From Pseudomonadota bacterium (GTDB taxonomy: Bacteria; Pseudomonadota; Gammaproteobacteria; Acidiferrobacterales; UBA6901), in NCBI GenBank assembly GCA_021785795.1, contig JAJYEK010000038.1:1-29757 (forward strand): 29,757 nt of DNA, given 5' to 3'. Numbering within the stretch: position 1 is the stretch's first letter; the number at the start of each line of letters is the position of its first letter. The position numbers and the translations under genes are program-made. This document shows, in pieces, positions 21,089 through 29,155 of the stretch. The notes under the pieces were generated by a model. The model was not told the origin of the DNA, did no database searches, and saw nothing but the letters and a program-made list of their open reading frames with translations.

Positions 21089-21976
21089 CTAGGAACCGGA
21101 TGCGTCAGCGCCCGGAGCGTTGCCGACCCGGGTCGCTTTCAGCAGGTGCACCTGGCGACTGTCTGCGCGCAGCACCTCGAACCGCAAACCGCCAATATCG
21201 ACCCGTTCTCCACGCCGAGGCAGATGCCCGAATGCCGACACCACCAGTCCGCCGATCGTGTCGACGCCATCGCTGGAGAACGATGTGCCGAGCCGGGAAT
21301 TGGCTTCTTCCAGCGTTGCAAGCGCCTTTACCACAAATTCCCCCGAACCCCGCTCCACAACCATGACGTCATCGGCGTCAATGTCGTATTCATCTTTGAT
21401 TTCTCCGACGATCTGCTCGAGTACGTCTTCTATCGTCACCAGGCCGCCCACCCCGCCGTATTCATCCACAACTATGGCCATATGGTTTCGATTGGCGCGA
21501 AAGTCGCGCAGCAACACATTCAGGCGCTTGCTCTCTGGCACGAATACGGCCGGACGCAGGTAGTCGTTTAGACTAAACCGCGATTTCTCGCGCTTTCCCG
21601 AATAAAAATAGCGCAGCAGATCTTTTGCCAGCAGGATTCCAACAACCTTGTCCTTGTCGCCGTCGATTACCGGAAAGCGCGAGTGCCCGGTCTCAATCAC
21701 CCGCGGGAGGTATTCTTCGGGTGCGGCATTCTTGTCAACGACATATATCTGCGCGCGCGGCACCATGATATCGCGCACCTGCATCTCCGAGACCTGCAGC
21801 ACCCCTTCGATCATATCGAGCGCATCCCGATCCATGAGATCGCGTGCCTGCGCCTCGCGCAGAACCTCGATCAACTGCTGGCGCGTTCCGGGCTCCCGCA
21901 ACAGGGCCATACCCAGGCGATCCAGAAACGAGCGCGGTTGGCCGTCACCGCCGTGGTCTCCGCTGTTCTGGCTCAT
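21089..21976 (-). CDS. corC: CorC/YbeX family protein with two CBS domains
   Basis: 295 aa. It has a short N-terminal region, then paired CBS domains (about residues 68-190, including QVRDIMVPRAQIYVVD and MAIVVDEYGGVGGLVTIEDVLEQIVGEI), and a C-terminal CorC_HlyC domain (about 205-285). There are no membrane segments. YbeX/CorC has been linked to magnesium/cobalt efflux and to ribosome metabolism; which holds here is not shown by sequence. It sits between ybeY and lnt. Confidence 0.95.
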   Translation of the reverse strand: MSQNSGDHGGDGQPRSFLDRLGMALLREPGTRQQLIEVLREAQARDLMDRDALDMIEGVLQVSEMQVRDIMVPRAQIYVVDKNAAPEEYLPRVIETGHSRFPVIDGDKDKVVGILLAKDLLRYFYSGKREKSRFSLNDYLRPAVFVPESKRLNVLLRDFRANRNHMAIVVDEYGGVGGLVTIEDVLEQIVGEIKDEYDIDADDVMVVERGSGEFVVKALATLEEANSRLGTSFSSDGVDTIGGLVVSAFGHLPRRGERVDIGGLRFEVLRADSRQVHLLKATRVGNAPGADASGS

Positions 21977-21994
21977 CTCGCAACCGAGCTGGCT

Positions 21995-22453
21995 TCAGGC
22001 GTACGGATCCGCAAAACCCAGCCGCCTGACAACCCGGGACTCCATCTGTTCCATGATCTTCGCATCGCGTTCGTGAATATGGTCATAGCCTCGCAGGTGC
22101 ATTATACCGTGAACCACCATGTGCGCCCAATGTGCCGCGGCATCCCCACCGCCCAACCGCGCTTCCCGCGCAACCACAGGCGCACAGATCACGATATCAC
22201 CGAGCAGCCCCGGTGCGGCCGATATATTTGCCTGGTCCGCATAGCAAAACGACAGCACATTGGTCGGCCCAGACTTGTGGCGGTAGCGGCGGTTGAGTTC
22301 CGCGCTCTCGTCTTCACCCACGATGCGCACCACAAGCTCGATGTCATTTGTGGCGACGTCTTCCAGCGCCGCCCGTGCCCATTCCAATATGGCCGCCTTT
22401 TTTGGAACTCCGGTGCGGGCACATGCGTACTGGACATCCACGCGCAACGTCAT
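21995..22453 (-). CDS. ybeY: Endoribonuclease YbeY
   Basis: 152 aa. This single-strand endoribonuclease matures the 16S rRNA 3' end and takes part in ribosome quality control. The zinc motif HxxxHxxxxxH is complete: H115, H119 and H125 in VVHGIMHLRGYDH. Another family segment is TNVLSFCYAD near residues 64-73 (usually TDVLSFP), and LLGDIVIC near 83-90. It starts 12 bases after ybeZ. Confidence 0.96.
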   Translation of the reverse strand: MTLRVDVQYACARTGVPKKAAILEWARAALEDVATNDIELVVRIVGEDESAELNRRYRHKSGPTNVLSFCYADQANISAAPGLLGDIVICAPVVAREARLGGGDAAAHWAHMVVHGIMHLRGYDHIHERDAKIMEQMESRVVRRLGFADPYA

Positions 22454-22465
22454 CGTGTCCGCCGC

Positions 22466-23431
22466 TTACGATCCGCCATCGCGCCGCGATTCATACGCTT
22501 CGACGATTTTCTGGACCAACGGATTCCGAACGACATCTTGGGGTGTGAAGTGCATGAAGCTGATCCCGCCCACGCCTTCCAGGACTTCCATAGCTTCCCT
22601 CAGGCCCGACTTCTGGGTGCGCGGAAGATCGACCTGTGTAATGTCGCCGGTGATCACGGCCTTCGCGTCAAATCCGATGCGGGTGAGAAACATTTTCATC
22701 TGTTCCGTTGTCGAGTTCTGCGCCTCGTCAAGGATTATGAAAGATTCATTGAGCGTGCGTCCGCGCATGTAAGCAAGCGGGGCTAGCTCGATCACGTTCT
22801 TCTCAAGCAACCGCGCAACGCGTTCGAAACCAAGCATCTCGTACAGGGCATCGTACAGCGGACGCAGGTAGGGATCGACCTTCTGCTCGAGAGCCCCAGG
22901 CAGGAAGCCGAGTCGCTCGCCGGCCTCTACCGCCGGACGAACCAGCACGATGCGGCCAACCTCATCACGCTCCAAAGCATCGACCGCACACGCAACGGCC
23001 AGAAACGTCTTGCCGGTGCCTGCCGGGCCGATACCGAAATTGATGTCGTGCGTCACGATGCTGCGGATATACTCGCGCTGATGCACTGTGCGCGCCCTGA
23101 TTGTGCACTTCGGCGTTCTCAGAACGATTTCATCGCCACCGCCATCCAATCCGCGTACTTCGATCTGCTGGAGCGCAGAACGCACCCCTGCCGGGGTTAG
23201 GAGGCTGCTCTTTGCGGTGGCGTCGTACAGTTCCTTGATCAGGCGCTCTGCTTGACGCACAGCGCCGGCATCGCCGATTACCCGGAACACATTGCCGCGA
23301 TTGGCAATCTCGACGCCGAGATGTCCCTCGATCTGTCGGATATGTTCGTCGAACCGTCCACACAGGTTGGCAAGCCGTACATTGTCGGCCGGAACCAGGC
23401 TGAATTCGATCTGCTTCGGTTTTTCGGTCAA
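22466..23431 (-). CDS. ybeZ: PhoH-like ATPase YbeZ
   Basis: 321 aa. It has a KH-like N-terminal region (about 20-75) and a PhoH ATPase domain. Walker A is GPAGTGKT (residues 135-142) and Walker B is FIILDEAQN near 230. The usual continuation STTEQMKMFLTRIGFDAKAVITGD is present. YbeZ partners YbeY in rRNA metabolism. It lies 15 bases after miaB and 12 before ybeY, so miaB-ybeZ-ybeY-corC-lnt is likely one unit. Confidence 0.95.
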   Translation of the reverse strand: MTEKPKQIEFSLVPADNVRLANLCGRFDEHIRQIEGHLGVEIANRGNVFRVIGDAGAVRQAERLIKELYDATAKSSLLTPAGVRSALQQIEVRGLDGGGDEIVLRTPKCTIRARTVHQREYIRSIVTHDINFGIGPAGTGKTFLAVACAVDALERDEVGRIVLVRPAVEAGERLGFLPGALEQKVDPYLRPLYDALYEMLGFERVARLLEKNVIELAPLAYMRGRTLNESFIILDEAQNSTTEQMKMFLTRIGFDAKAVITGDITQVDLPRTQKSGLREAMEVLEGVGGISFMHFTPQDVVRNPLVQKIVEAYESRRDGGS

Positions 23432-23446
23432 CGGTACAGTCCGCTG

Positions 23447-24805
23447 CTAGCGTGATACGGCCCAACCGCCCGCTGCGTCGCCAGCCAACCGTCCACGCAA
23501 CGTGAAGTGTGCCGCCTCGGTGATCTGGACGTCCAGAAGGCGCCCGACAACGCCTTTGTCCGCACACTCGAAATTCACCATGCGGTTGTTCTCAGTACGG
23601 CCGCAGAGCTGTTCCGGATTCCGGCGTGCCGGACCCTCCACCAGGATACGCTGCACCGTTCCGACCATTCCAAGACTGATCTGTGCGGCCATTTCCTCGT
23701 TGCGCCGCTGCAGGATGCCGAGCCGCTCCTCCCTGACCTGCAACGGCGTGTCGTCCGCCAGTAGCGCGGCTGGCGTGCCGGGCCGCGGGCTGTAGAGAAA
23801 GCTGAAGGACTGGTCGAAACCGATCTCCTCCAAGAGGTCCATGGTAGCCCGGAAGTCGGCGTCGGTCTCGCCCGGGAACCCAACGATGAAATCGCTCGTA
23901 ATGCTGACGTCCGGTCGCGCCTCCAGCAGGCACCGCATCTTCGACCTGTAGTCGTCCACGGTATGGCCGCGCTTCATAAGCGCGAGAATCCGGTCGGATC
24001 CGCTTTGCACCGGCAAATGCACATGTGATGCGAGCTGCGGTACTTCCACGTGGGCCCGAATTAGCGCGTCACCGAATTCCACAGGGTGGGACGTGGTATA
24101 GCGAATGCGGTCTATGCCGTCCACCTCCGCAACGTAGCGAATCAGATCCGCCAGATCGACAACCCCGCCACCGTAGCGCGCTCCACGATAGGCGTTGACG
24201 TTCTGGCCAAGCAGTATGACTTCCCGCACGTTCTGCTCTGCAAGCGCCGCTACTTCCGCAATCACGTCATCGAACGGCCGGCTGAATTCCTCGCCGCGGG
24301 TGTAGGGGACTACACAGAAACTGCAGTACTTGCTGCAACCTTCCATAACAGATACGAACGCGCGTACGCCGTCGGCGCGCGGTTCCGGGAGGCGGTCAAA
24401 CTTCTCGATTTCCGGAAATGACGTATCCACCGCCGGCATGTCGCCGCGCAATGCGGCGTCGATCAGTTCCGGGAGACGGTGCAGGGTTTGCGGACCGAAC
24501 ACGACGTCAACTTGGGGCGCACGGCGGCGCAGCGCATCTCCCTCCTGGCTGGCGACACATCCGCCGACGCCGATGACGATCCCGGGCCGTTGCTTCTTCA
24601 GTGCTTTCCAGAAGCCGAGCTGGGTAAAGACCTTCTCCTGCGCCTTCTCGCGGATGGAACAGGTATTGAGCAACAGGACGTCCGCCTGTTCCGGTTCTGC
24701 CACAGTCTCCATGCCATGGGTCACGCACAGCAGATCGACCATACGCGCGGAATCGTAGTCATTCATTTGGCAGCCAAATGTCTTTATATAAAGCTTGCGG
24801 CCCAT
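23447..24805 (-). CDS. miaB: tRNA-2-methylthio-N6-dimethylallyladenosine synthase MiaB
   Basis: 452 aa radical-SAM methylthiotransferase that converts i6A37 to ms2i6A37 in tRNA. The auxiliary cluster cysteines are C12 ([12 protein letters not shown]), C49 ([15 protein letters not shown]) and C83 ([10 protein letters not shown]). The radical-SAM CxxxCxxC is C157/C161/C164 in [23 protein letters not shown] domain occupies about the last 70 residues. The wording matches MiaB rather than RimO. The ATG is at 24803-24805 with a weak ribosome site. It heads the ybeZ-ybeY-corC-lnt run. Confidence 0.97.
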   Translation of the reverse strand: MGRKLYIKTFGCQMNDYDSARMVDLLCVTHGMETVAEPEQADVLLLNTCSIREKAQEKVFTQLGFWKALKKQRPGIVIGVGGCVASQEGDALRRRAPQVDVVFGPQTLHRLPELIDAALRGDMPAVDTSFPEIEKFDRLPEPRADGVRAFVSVMEGCSKYCSFCVVPYTRGEEFSRPFDDVIAEVAALAEQNVREVILLGQNVNAYRGARYGGGVVDLADLIRYVAEVDGIDRIRYTTSHPVEFGDALIRAHVEVPQLASHVHLPVQSGSDRILALMKRGHTVDDYRSKMRCLLEARPDVSITSDFIVGFPGETDADFRATMDLLEEIGFDQSFSFLYSPRPGTPAALLADDTPLQVREERLGILQRRNEEMAAQISLGMVGTVQRILVEGPARRNPEQLCGRTENNRMVNFECADKGVVGRLLDVQITEAAHFTLRGRLAGDAAGGWAVSR

Positions 24806-24833
24806 AGCATGCGTCTGTGATCGGGATTCACGA

Positions 24834-24839
24834 GTTTAG
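24834..24839 (-). promoter_or_regulatory. Possible -10 element for miaB
   Basis: On the minus strand TAAACT (four of six -10 bases) lies about 30 bases before the miaB ATG, giving a short leader of about 22 bases. No good -35 is seen. The 276-bp miaB-fliK-like gap is divergent, so each gene needs a promoter here. Confidence 0.25.
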
Positions 24840-24975
24840 CGCAAACGGATGGCTGACGACACGACAGATCGGCCAGGAGCGTCCAACCTACCGCCAAGGG
24901 GAACGCCGGCCCTCGGCGAGCAACCATGAGGGCATTGGCCTCTGTACGGGGATCAATCAGGTCGTCGGGGCCGTG

Positions 24976-25004
24976 TTTACAAGTGCCCAGGTTGAGGCTA
25001 AATG
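24976..25004 (+). promoter_or_regulatory. Possible promoter for the fliK-like operon
   Basis: TTTACA (24976-24981, five of six -35 bases) is followed after 17 bases by TAAATG (24999-25004, a weak -10). The AT-rich patch at 24999-25018 stands out from its GC-rich surroundings. No convincing sigma-28 or sigma-54 site was found here. Confidence 0.25.
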
Positions 25005-25081
25005 TAATGTAAATTAGTGTACCGTAGCGTACCACGGGCCGACATTTTGGTCCGGAGCCGGGAATCCAGCAAGACGCCCCA

Positions 25082-26374
25082 ATGCAGATTAGCGACAATC
25101 TGACCGTTCAGCCGGCGACAGGCACTTCGGGGCCGGTCCTCGCCCAGACCCGGGCCTGGGAGGTGGGACAGCTCCTGTCCGCCACCGCGCTGGGGAACCT
25201 AGGCCCTGGGCAGATATCACTTCGCATCGCCGGCCAAAGCCTGACAGCACAGACCCAACTCGCGGTCGAACCCGGCACAACCCTCACCTTGCGCGTCGTA
25301 GCCGCTGGCGAACAGCCGACGCTGGCGGTCGTTTCTCCGGCGGCCGAATCGGACCCGCAACTGCAGGCCTGGCGGACCGCTCTTCCGCTCCAGGAGCCCC
25401 TGCCGCCGCTGCTGGACGCGGTTGTGGCCCTCGCAGGAGGCGCATCGACTGCCGAGCCGCCAGTGAGCCCGGCACCGGCCATTGCAAAAATTGCCCGCCA
25501 AGTGCTCGGCGGTCTTGCGGATGTCCAGACGGTGGCGCGCCCTGCCGGGCTCAAGAAGGCAATTCTTGACTCCGGACTGTTTCTGGAGGCCCGCCTGTCG
25601 GCCGCTGCCAAGGGCGGGGACACAACCGGGATCACCATAACCGATCTCAAGGCCGGGCTTTTGCGGCTGGCCAACGCTCTGCAAGAAACACCCACAGCGC
25701 CAATCCCGACCGCAGAAGCCATCGCGCAAGAACCCCCGGGCGCCACAGTGCAGGTACCAGCCGATACACGGCCTACTGCTCAGGCCGGAGGTCCAGCGCC
25801 AGCAATCGGCAGCCCAGGGCAGGCAACACACTATTCCTCGTCTGCCGCTTCCGCAGCACGGGACTCGATGGTGGCATCATCCCTGCAAAGAGCAACCTCC
25901 GCTTCCGACCCGTCTCCCCAAAATCCGATCCGTCAGGTAGAGGCGGCACTGGCACGTCTGCAGATGAACCAGCTCTCATCACTGCCGACGGGCAGCGGCG
26001 AGGCCCTCATCTGGGCAATTGACCTACCGATCCGCCTCGAGGACCGGGTAGACGTACTGCGCCTCAGGGTTGAGGGCGAGGACCGGCGTGGCCATCCGAA
26101 AGGCTCGTTCGCCTGGTCCGTGTCGCTTGACCTTGAGCCGAATGGCCTCGGATCCGTGCAGGCACGACTGACTCTCCTCGACAGACAGATCTCTGCGAAC
26201 GTCTGGGCCGAACGGCCGCAAACCGCCGCCCTGTTCGCGACACATCTCGATGAACTCCGTGATGGAATGACGCGGGCCGGTTTGACCATAGCTGCAATGG
26301 GATGCTACTGCGGGAAAGCGCCGCAGATCGGCGCCGGCCGCATGCCTGAGAAGCTTGTGGATACCCGCGTATGA
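25082..26374 (+). CDS. FliK-like flagellar hook-length control domain protein
   Basis: 430 aa. The N-terminal part (about 1-85) is a compact hydrophobic/beta region ([20 protein letters not shown]). Residues about 200-290 form an Ala/Pro/Ser/Gln-rich, probably disordered linker. The C-terminal 110 residues resemble the FliK C-terminal (Flg_hook) domain: [20 protein letters not shown], then [20 protein letters not shown] and [12 protein letters not shown]. FliK measures hook length and triggers export switching through FlhB. This is likely a second, FliK-like protein near the chemotaxis genes rather than the main fliK. The ribosome site is weak. It overlaps the FlhB-like gene (ATGA). Confidence 0.8.
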   Translation: MQISDNLTVQPATGTSGPVLAQTRAWEVGQLLSATALGNLGPGQISLRIAGQSLTAQTQLAVEPGTTLTLRVVAAGEQPTLAVVSPAAESDPQLQAWRTALPLQEPLPPLLDAVVALAGGASTAEPPVSPAPAIAKIARQVLGGLADVQTVARPAGLKKAILDSGLFLEARLSAAAKGGDTTGITITDLKAGLLRLANALQETPTAPIPTAEAIAQEPPGATVQVPADTRPTAQAGGPAPAIGSPGQATHYSSSAASAARDSMVASSLQRATSASDPSPQNPIRQVEAALARLQMNQLSSLPTGSGEALIWAIDLPIRLEDRVDVLRLRVEGEDRRGHPKGSFAWSVSLDLEPNGLGSVQARLTLLDRQISANVWAERPQTAALFATHLDELRDGMTRAGLTIAAMGCYCGKAPQIGAGRMPEKLVDTRV

Positions 26375-26700
26375 GCCGGAGTAGCGGCCAGGGTGACGAC
26401 TGCACGACACCGGGCTCTCCCCCTCCCCCGTCGCGCGCGGTAGCGCTACGCTACGACGGCAAAGGAGCGCCGCGCGTCACCGCCAAGGGCGAAGGAGAAC
26501 TGGCAGAGCGAATACTGGCTATTGCCCGGGAACACAACATACCACTCCATGAAGACGCCGATCTCGCACGCATGCTATCGCGGATCGACCTTGGAGAAGA
26601 GATTCCCGCGAGCCTGTATGTGGCAGTTGCAGAGGTGATCGCCTTCGCCTACCGCCTGAGCGGCAGAAGCCCTGATCTGGGCGCCGCGGGCCCACGCTGA
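26371..26700 (+). CDS. FlhB C-terminal-domain-like protein
   Basis: 109 aa. After a Ser/Pro-rich start of about 22 residues it matches only the cytoplasmic C-terminal domain of FlhB/Esc[21 protein letters not shown] (residues about 24-43), [38 protein letters not shown], then [12 protein letters not shown]. There are no membrane helices. The autocleavage NPTH motif of true FlhB is absent; the equivalent position reads RYDG. Such stand-alone FlhB-like proteins are known beside FliK-like genes. A role as substitute or modulator of the export switch is inferred. It is translationally coupled to the fliK-like gene. Confidence 0.85.
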   Translation: MSRSSGQGDDCTTPGSPPPPSRAVALRYDGKGAPRVTAKGEGELAERILAIAREHNIPLHEDADLARMLSRIDLGEEIPASLYVAVAEVIAFAYRLSGRSPDLGAAGPR

Positions 26701-26753
26701 ATCGTGCCGGCCAGCCGCCGGGTTGTCAGCTGCACACTTCCGTCGCTGTCCGC

Positions 26754-27669
26754 TCAGGGCGCCAGACAAACGCGGTCACGCCCGGATCGCTTTGCTTCAT
26801 ACAGTGCGGCATCTGCCCGCTCAAAAAATAGCCGGTCGCTTTCGCGCGCACGCAATGTAGCCACTCCCGCGCTAACGGTAAATCCAACATCACCGCCCGG
26901 CATATGGCAAGGAGTGGCGCGCACTGCCAGGCAGATGCGCTCGGCCATCAGTCGTGCCCCATACTGGTCAGTGTTGTTCATCAGGACGGAAAACTCCTCA
27001 CCGCCGAAGCGTGAAAGGATATCGCTTTTGCGCACACAGTCGACCAGCCGATCGGACAGCGTCTTGATTACTGAATCGCCGGTCGCATGGCCATGGCTGT
27101 CATTGATAGACTTGAAATAGATCGATGTCCAGAATAACCAAGGACAATGGCGTGCCGTTGCGCCCGGCCAGCAGGATCTCCCGATGCAGAGCGGTATCCA
27201 TAGCCGAACGGTTGTACAGTCCGGTAAGCGGGTCCCTGAGCGCCGACTGCAGTGCGCGCTGATACATCAGCGCATTCCGCAGCGGAAAGGCTAGAGTTAC
27301 CAGAAAATTTTCGAACAGCACAATTTCGTCGTGGACAAAGGGCGTGGCGCGGGTAAGGACAAGGTGGCCCAGCGCCTCGTCGCCAAGCACCAAGCGATAG
27401 GTGCACACATGCTGCTGGGGCACGCCGGTCTGAACTTCCAGATTCTGGATCGGGTTGCCGTAACCGAGGCTCGCGTGCGGGATAGCCGGCTGGATCGACG
27501 CGCCAAAAATCCGGATCAGCTGGCCGACGTCGAGTGTCGTCTGCAGGCGGGTGAGGAGGTCCGCCAGCCCACGCTCCCGCAGCACGTCATCGCCGCCAGC
27601 CAGCCCGACGGGATTTGCCGCCACCGAGCCGGCTTCCACCACGACTTGCAGTTGTTCCTGCATTATCAT
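26754..27669 (-). pseudogene. Diguanylate cyclase (GGDEF) broken by a one-base frameshift
   Basis: Two frames together encode a 304-aa diguanylate cyclase. Residues 1-189 (27100-27669) hold a GAF-like sensor region (about 25-160) and the start of GGDEF, DPLTGLYNRSAMDT and LVILDID. The frame then stops. Dropping one base of the TTT run (complement of 27115-27117) restores the expected LFKSINDSHGHATGDSVI and joins the rest (26754-27035 and just upstream). That part has the inhibitory RxxD site (RKSD, corrected residues 213-216) and the active GGEEF (222-226). No other damage is seen, so the change is recent or a sequencing error. ATG 27667-27669 has AAGAAG nearby. A sigma-54-like site lies upstream. 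Confidence 0.85.
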
Positions 27670-27745
27670 TTCTTCTTGTCCGTGTTAGCCGTCAGGTACC
27701 CGAATTCAGCTCATTTCCAACGTTCGATTCGATTTCCGGAACTAG

Positions 27746-27763
27746 GCCCGATCCGCATCGGGC
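27746..27763. repeat. Short hairpin upstream of the diguanylate cyclase gene
   Basis: GCCCGAT and ATCGGGC form a perfect 7-bp stem with a 4-base loop. It lies between the DUF2802 gene and the diguanylate cyclase gene, abutting the -12 side of the sigma-54-like motif. On the minus strand no T-run follows. It may weakly terminate the cheW operon or mark the start of the next transcript. Confidence 0.4.
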
Positions 27764-27778
27764 GCAACAGCCGTTCCG
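27763..27778 (-). promoter_or_regulatory. Sigma-54-type promoter candidate for the diguanylate cyclase
   Basis: On the minus strand CGGAACGGCTGTTGCG matches TGGCACG-N4-TTGCA at nine of twelve positions. GG (27777-27776) and GC (27765-27764) are separated by exactly ten bases. The start of transcription would fall near 27752, about 83 bases before the ATG. RpoN control is inferred. Confidence 0.45.
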
Positions 27779-27810
27779 ATGACACCGGCATCAGCGCACT
27801 GTCCCGCCGG

Positions 27811-28293
27811 TTAACAGCCCGCCTCGCAACCCGCCTTGCGGTCCCGCTGAACCGGACGTCGCACACCCGCCTTCTCGATGCCGGCCGCCTTCGAAGGACC
27901 CTCCGGGGCAGCGCCAGCGCCGTAAAGCCGCATCAACAGTTCCGCCTCTCCACGAACAAGTCCTAAGCTCGAGACAATCTCGGCGGCATCGGCGCCCGCA
28001 CGTACTAGTCTTGCAGCTTCCGCGTAAGAGTGGTCGTAGATTTCATGGTGAACTGGCCGCTCCGTCGGGTCAGGGATTTGCGCCAGCGCGCGCTCCATGC
28101 GGCCCAACCGCTCCGTCAGCCCGGCAGCCTCACTGCGTACGGCCGACAGATCCGCCTGCAACATCTGCATGGCATACTGCCCCGCACGCGCCCGGCGCTG
28201 CGCCAGCTGTCCGGCAACAGCGAGTACGAGCTGCAGTACCGCACCCGCAAGCAATATGGCAACACCAGCGGCCATCATCAGTTCGCTCGTCAT
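27811..28293 (-). CDS. DUF2802 family protein of the chemotaxis/flagellar cluster
   Basis: 160 aa from the ATG at 28291-28293, chosen because GGAGG sits 9 bases upstream. An earlier in-frame GTG lies inside that ribosome site. One N-terminal membrane segment (LMMAAGVAILLAGAVLQLVLAVAG, residues about 5-28) is followed by a short coiled coil (QYAMQMLQADLSAVRSEAAGLTERLGRMERAL). A helix-turn-helix-like DUF2802 region comes next (YAEAARLVRAGADAAEIVSSLGLVRGEAELL). The tail is basic and cysteine-containing. Members typically sit just after cheW in Pseudomonas-like gene orders. Its function is unknown. Confidence 0.85.
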   Translation of the reverse strand: MTSELMMAAGVAILLAGAVLQLVLAVAGQLAQRRARAGQYAMQMLQADLSAVRSEAAGLTERLGRMERALAQIPDPTERPVHHEIYDHSYAEAARLVRAGADAAEIVSSLGLVRGEAELLMRLYGAGAAPEGPSKAAGIEKAGVRRPVQRDRKAGCEAGC

Positions 28294-28298
28294 CGCGC

Positions 28299-28544
28299 CT
28301 ACCTCCACCCTGCGTATTCATCGATATGATCCGGGGGTCCGTCGTCCTTGCCCGGAGACGGGGCAGGCCTATCCTGAGTTGGCTTCCGTTGCCGTTGCTG
28401 CCGGCGGCGCTGATCCTTAGGGTCAATGGGACGCATCGGCCGCGTTGGGGAGGTGGGCGGAACATCGCCGAGATCCGGCATTACCCACGTCGCTGCAGTC
28501 TGCGCCGCAACGCGAAGTCCCGGCAACAAATGTATCTCAGACAC
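28299..28544 (-). CDS. Small Pro/Arg-rich protein between cheW and DUF2802 gene
   Basis: About 81 aa; I do not recognise it firmly. The preferred start is the GTG at 28542-28544, which overlaps the cheW stop (GTGTCTGA) and gives a natural-looking N-terminus (SEIHLLPGLRV). ATGs at 28565 and 28481 are alternatives. After a short hydrophobic start the protein is rich in Pro, Arg, Gln and Asp, probably disordered, and ends in DHIDEYAGWR. Its stop lies 5 bases before the DUF2802 ATG, whose ribosome site lies within its last codons. Tight packing on both sides supports a real gene. Confidence 0.6.
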   Translation of the reverse strand: MSEIHLLPGLRVAAQTAATWVMPDLGDVPPTSPTRPMRPIDPKDQRRRQQRQRKPTQDRPAPSPGKDDGPPDHIDEYAGWR

Positions 28545-29010
28545 CGCCACCAGGGGCCACCACATCGCCGAGAAGCTGATTGAGGTCGATGAGGATCAAG
28601 AGCTCGCCACCATGACTGCAGACACCCTGCACAAATCGTGTGCTTTCGTCGTTGCCGACATTGGGCGCTGTTTCTACTTGGTCGGCACGCAGTTCCAACA
28701 CCTCGGCAACGCTGTCGACAAGCATGCCCACCACTTGCCCTCCGGTTTCGGTGATCACAATGCGCGAATCATCGCTGGTCGCAATCGCAGGAAGATTGAA
28801 GCGGCGCCGTGCGTCGACCACGGTAACAACATGGCCACGCAAGTTGATAATACCGAGCACGAAATCCGGCGATCCAGGCACCGGGGTGATCTCACTCACG
28901 CGCAGCACCTCCTGCACCTGCATCACGTTAATGCCGTAGGTGTCGCAGTCGAGCCGGAATGTCACCCACTGGGCAACCGGGTTCGGAAGAGCCTGCACTG
29001 CCTGGTTCAT
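28537..29010 (-). CDS. cheW: Chemotaxis coupling protein CheW
   Basis: 158 aa from the ATG at 29008-29010, with AGGAG about 9 bases upstream. The frame opens 12 codons earlier, but those are unlikely to be used. CheW links chemoreceptors to the CheA kinase. The SH3-like fold is evident: QWVTFRLDCDTYGINVMQVQEVLR (residues about 14-37), GSPDFVLGIINLRGHVVTVVD (about 46-66), and VVGMLVDSVAEVLELRADQV. A sigma-54/sigma-70-like promoter lies upstream, and the small Pro/Arg protein and DUF2802 gene follow. Confidence 0.96.
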   Translation of the reverse strand: MNQAVQALPNPVAQWVTFRLDCDTYGINVMQVQEVLRVSEITPVPGSPDFVLGIINLRGHVVTVVDARRRFNLPAIATSDDSRIVITETGGQVVGMLVDSVAEVLELRADQVETAPNVGNDESTRFVQGVCSHGGELLILIDLNQLLGDVVAPGGGV

Positions 29011-29125
29011 CGCCTGCACTCCTGGATATCTTGGCCTTGGCGCCATCCGCGAGACGTCCCGCTTCCTCTCAATTGCTTACTGGAATCGGACGATAGCGCC
29101 AAATTTCTGACACTTAGGTTACTAG

Positions 29126-29155
29126 ATTGCAGGAACTGTGCCAGCATGTTGTCAA
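29126..29155 (-). promoter_or_regulatory. Sigma-54-type promoter candidate upstream of cheW, overlapping a sigma-70-like one
   Basis: On the minus strand TGGCACAGTTCCTGCA (29143 to 29128) matches TGGCACG-N4-TTGCA with exact GG-N10-GC spacing. Only two consensus bases differ. Overlapping it are TTGACA (29155-29150) and TGCAAT (29131-29126), a sigma-70 -35/-10 pair 18 bases apart. Transcription would start near 29118, about 108 bases before cheW. TTGACA includes the stop of the upstream CheW-like gene. Confidence 0.55.

Noticed and set aside
24906..24921. GG-N10-GC spacing in CGGCCCTCGGCGAGCA upstream of the fliK-like gene
   Set aside because: Only the invariant pairs and a few other bases fit sigma-54. 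In GC-rich DNA this spacing occurs often by chance.
26701..26753. Bidirectional terminator between the convergent flhB-like and cyclase genes
   Set aside because: No stem with flanking A/T runs could be found in the 53 bases.
27811..28308. GTG start for the DUF2802 gene at 28306-28308
   Set aside because: This GTG lies within the GGTGGAGGT ribosome site that serves the ATG at 28291-28293.
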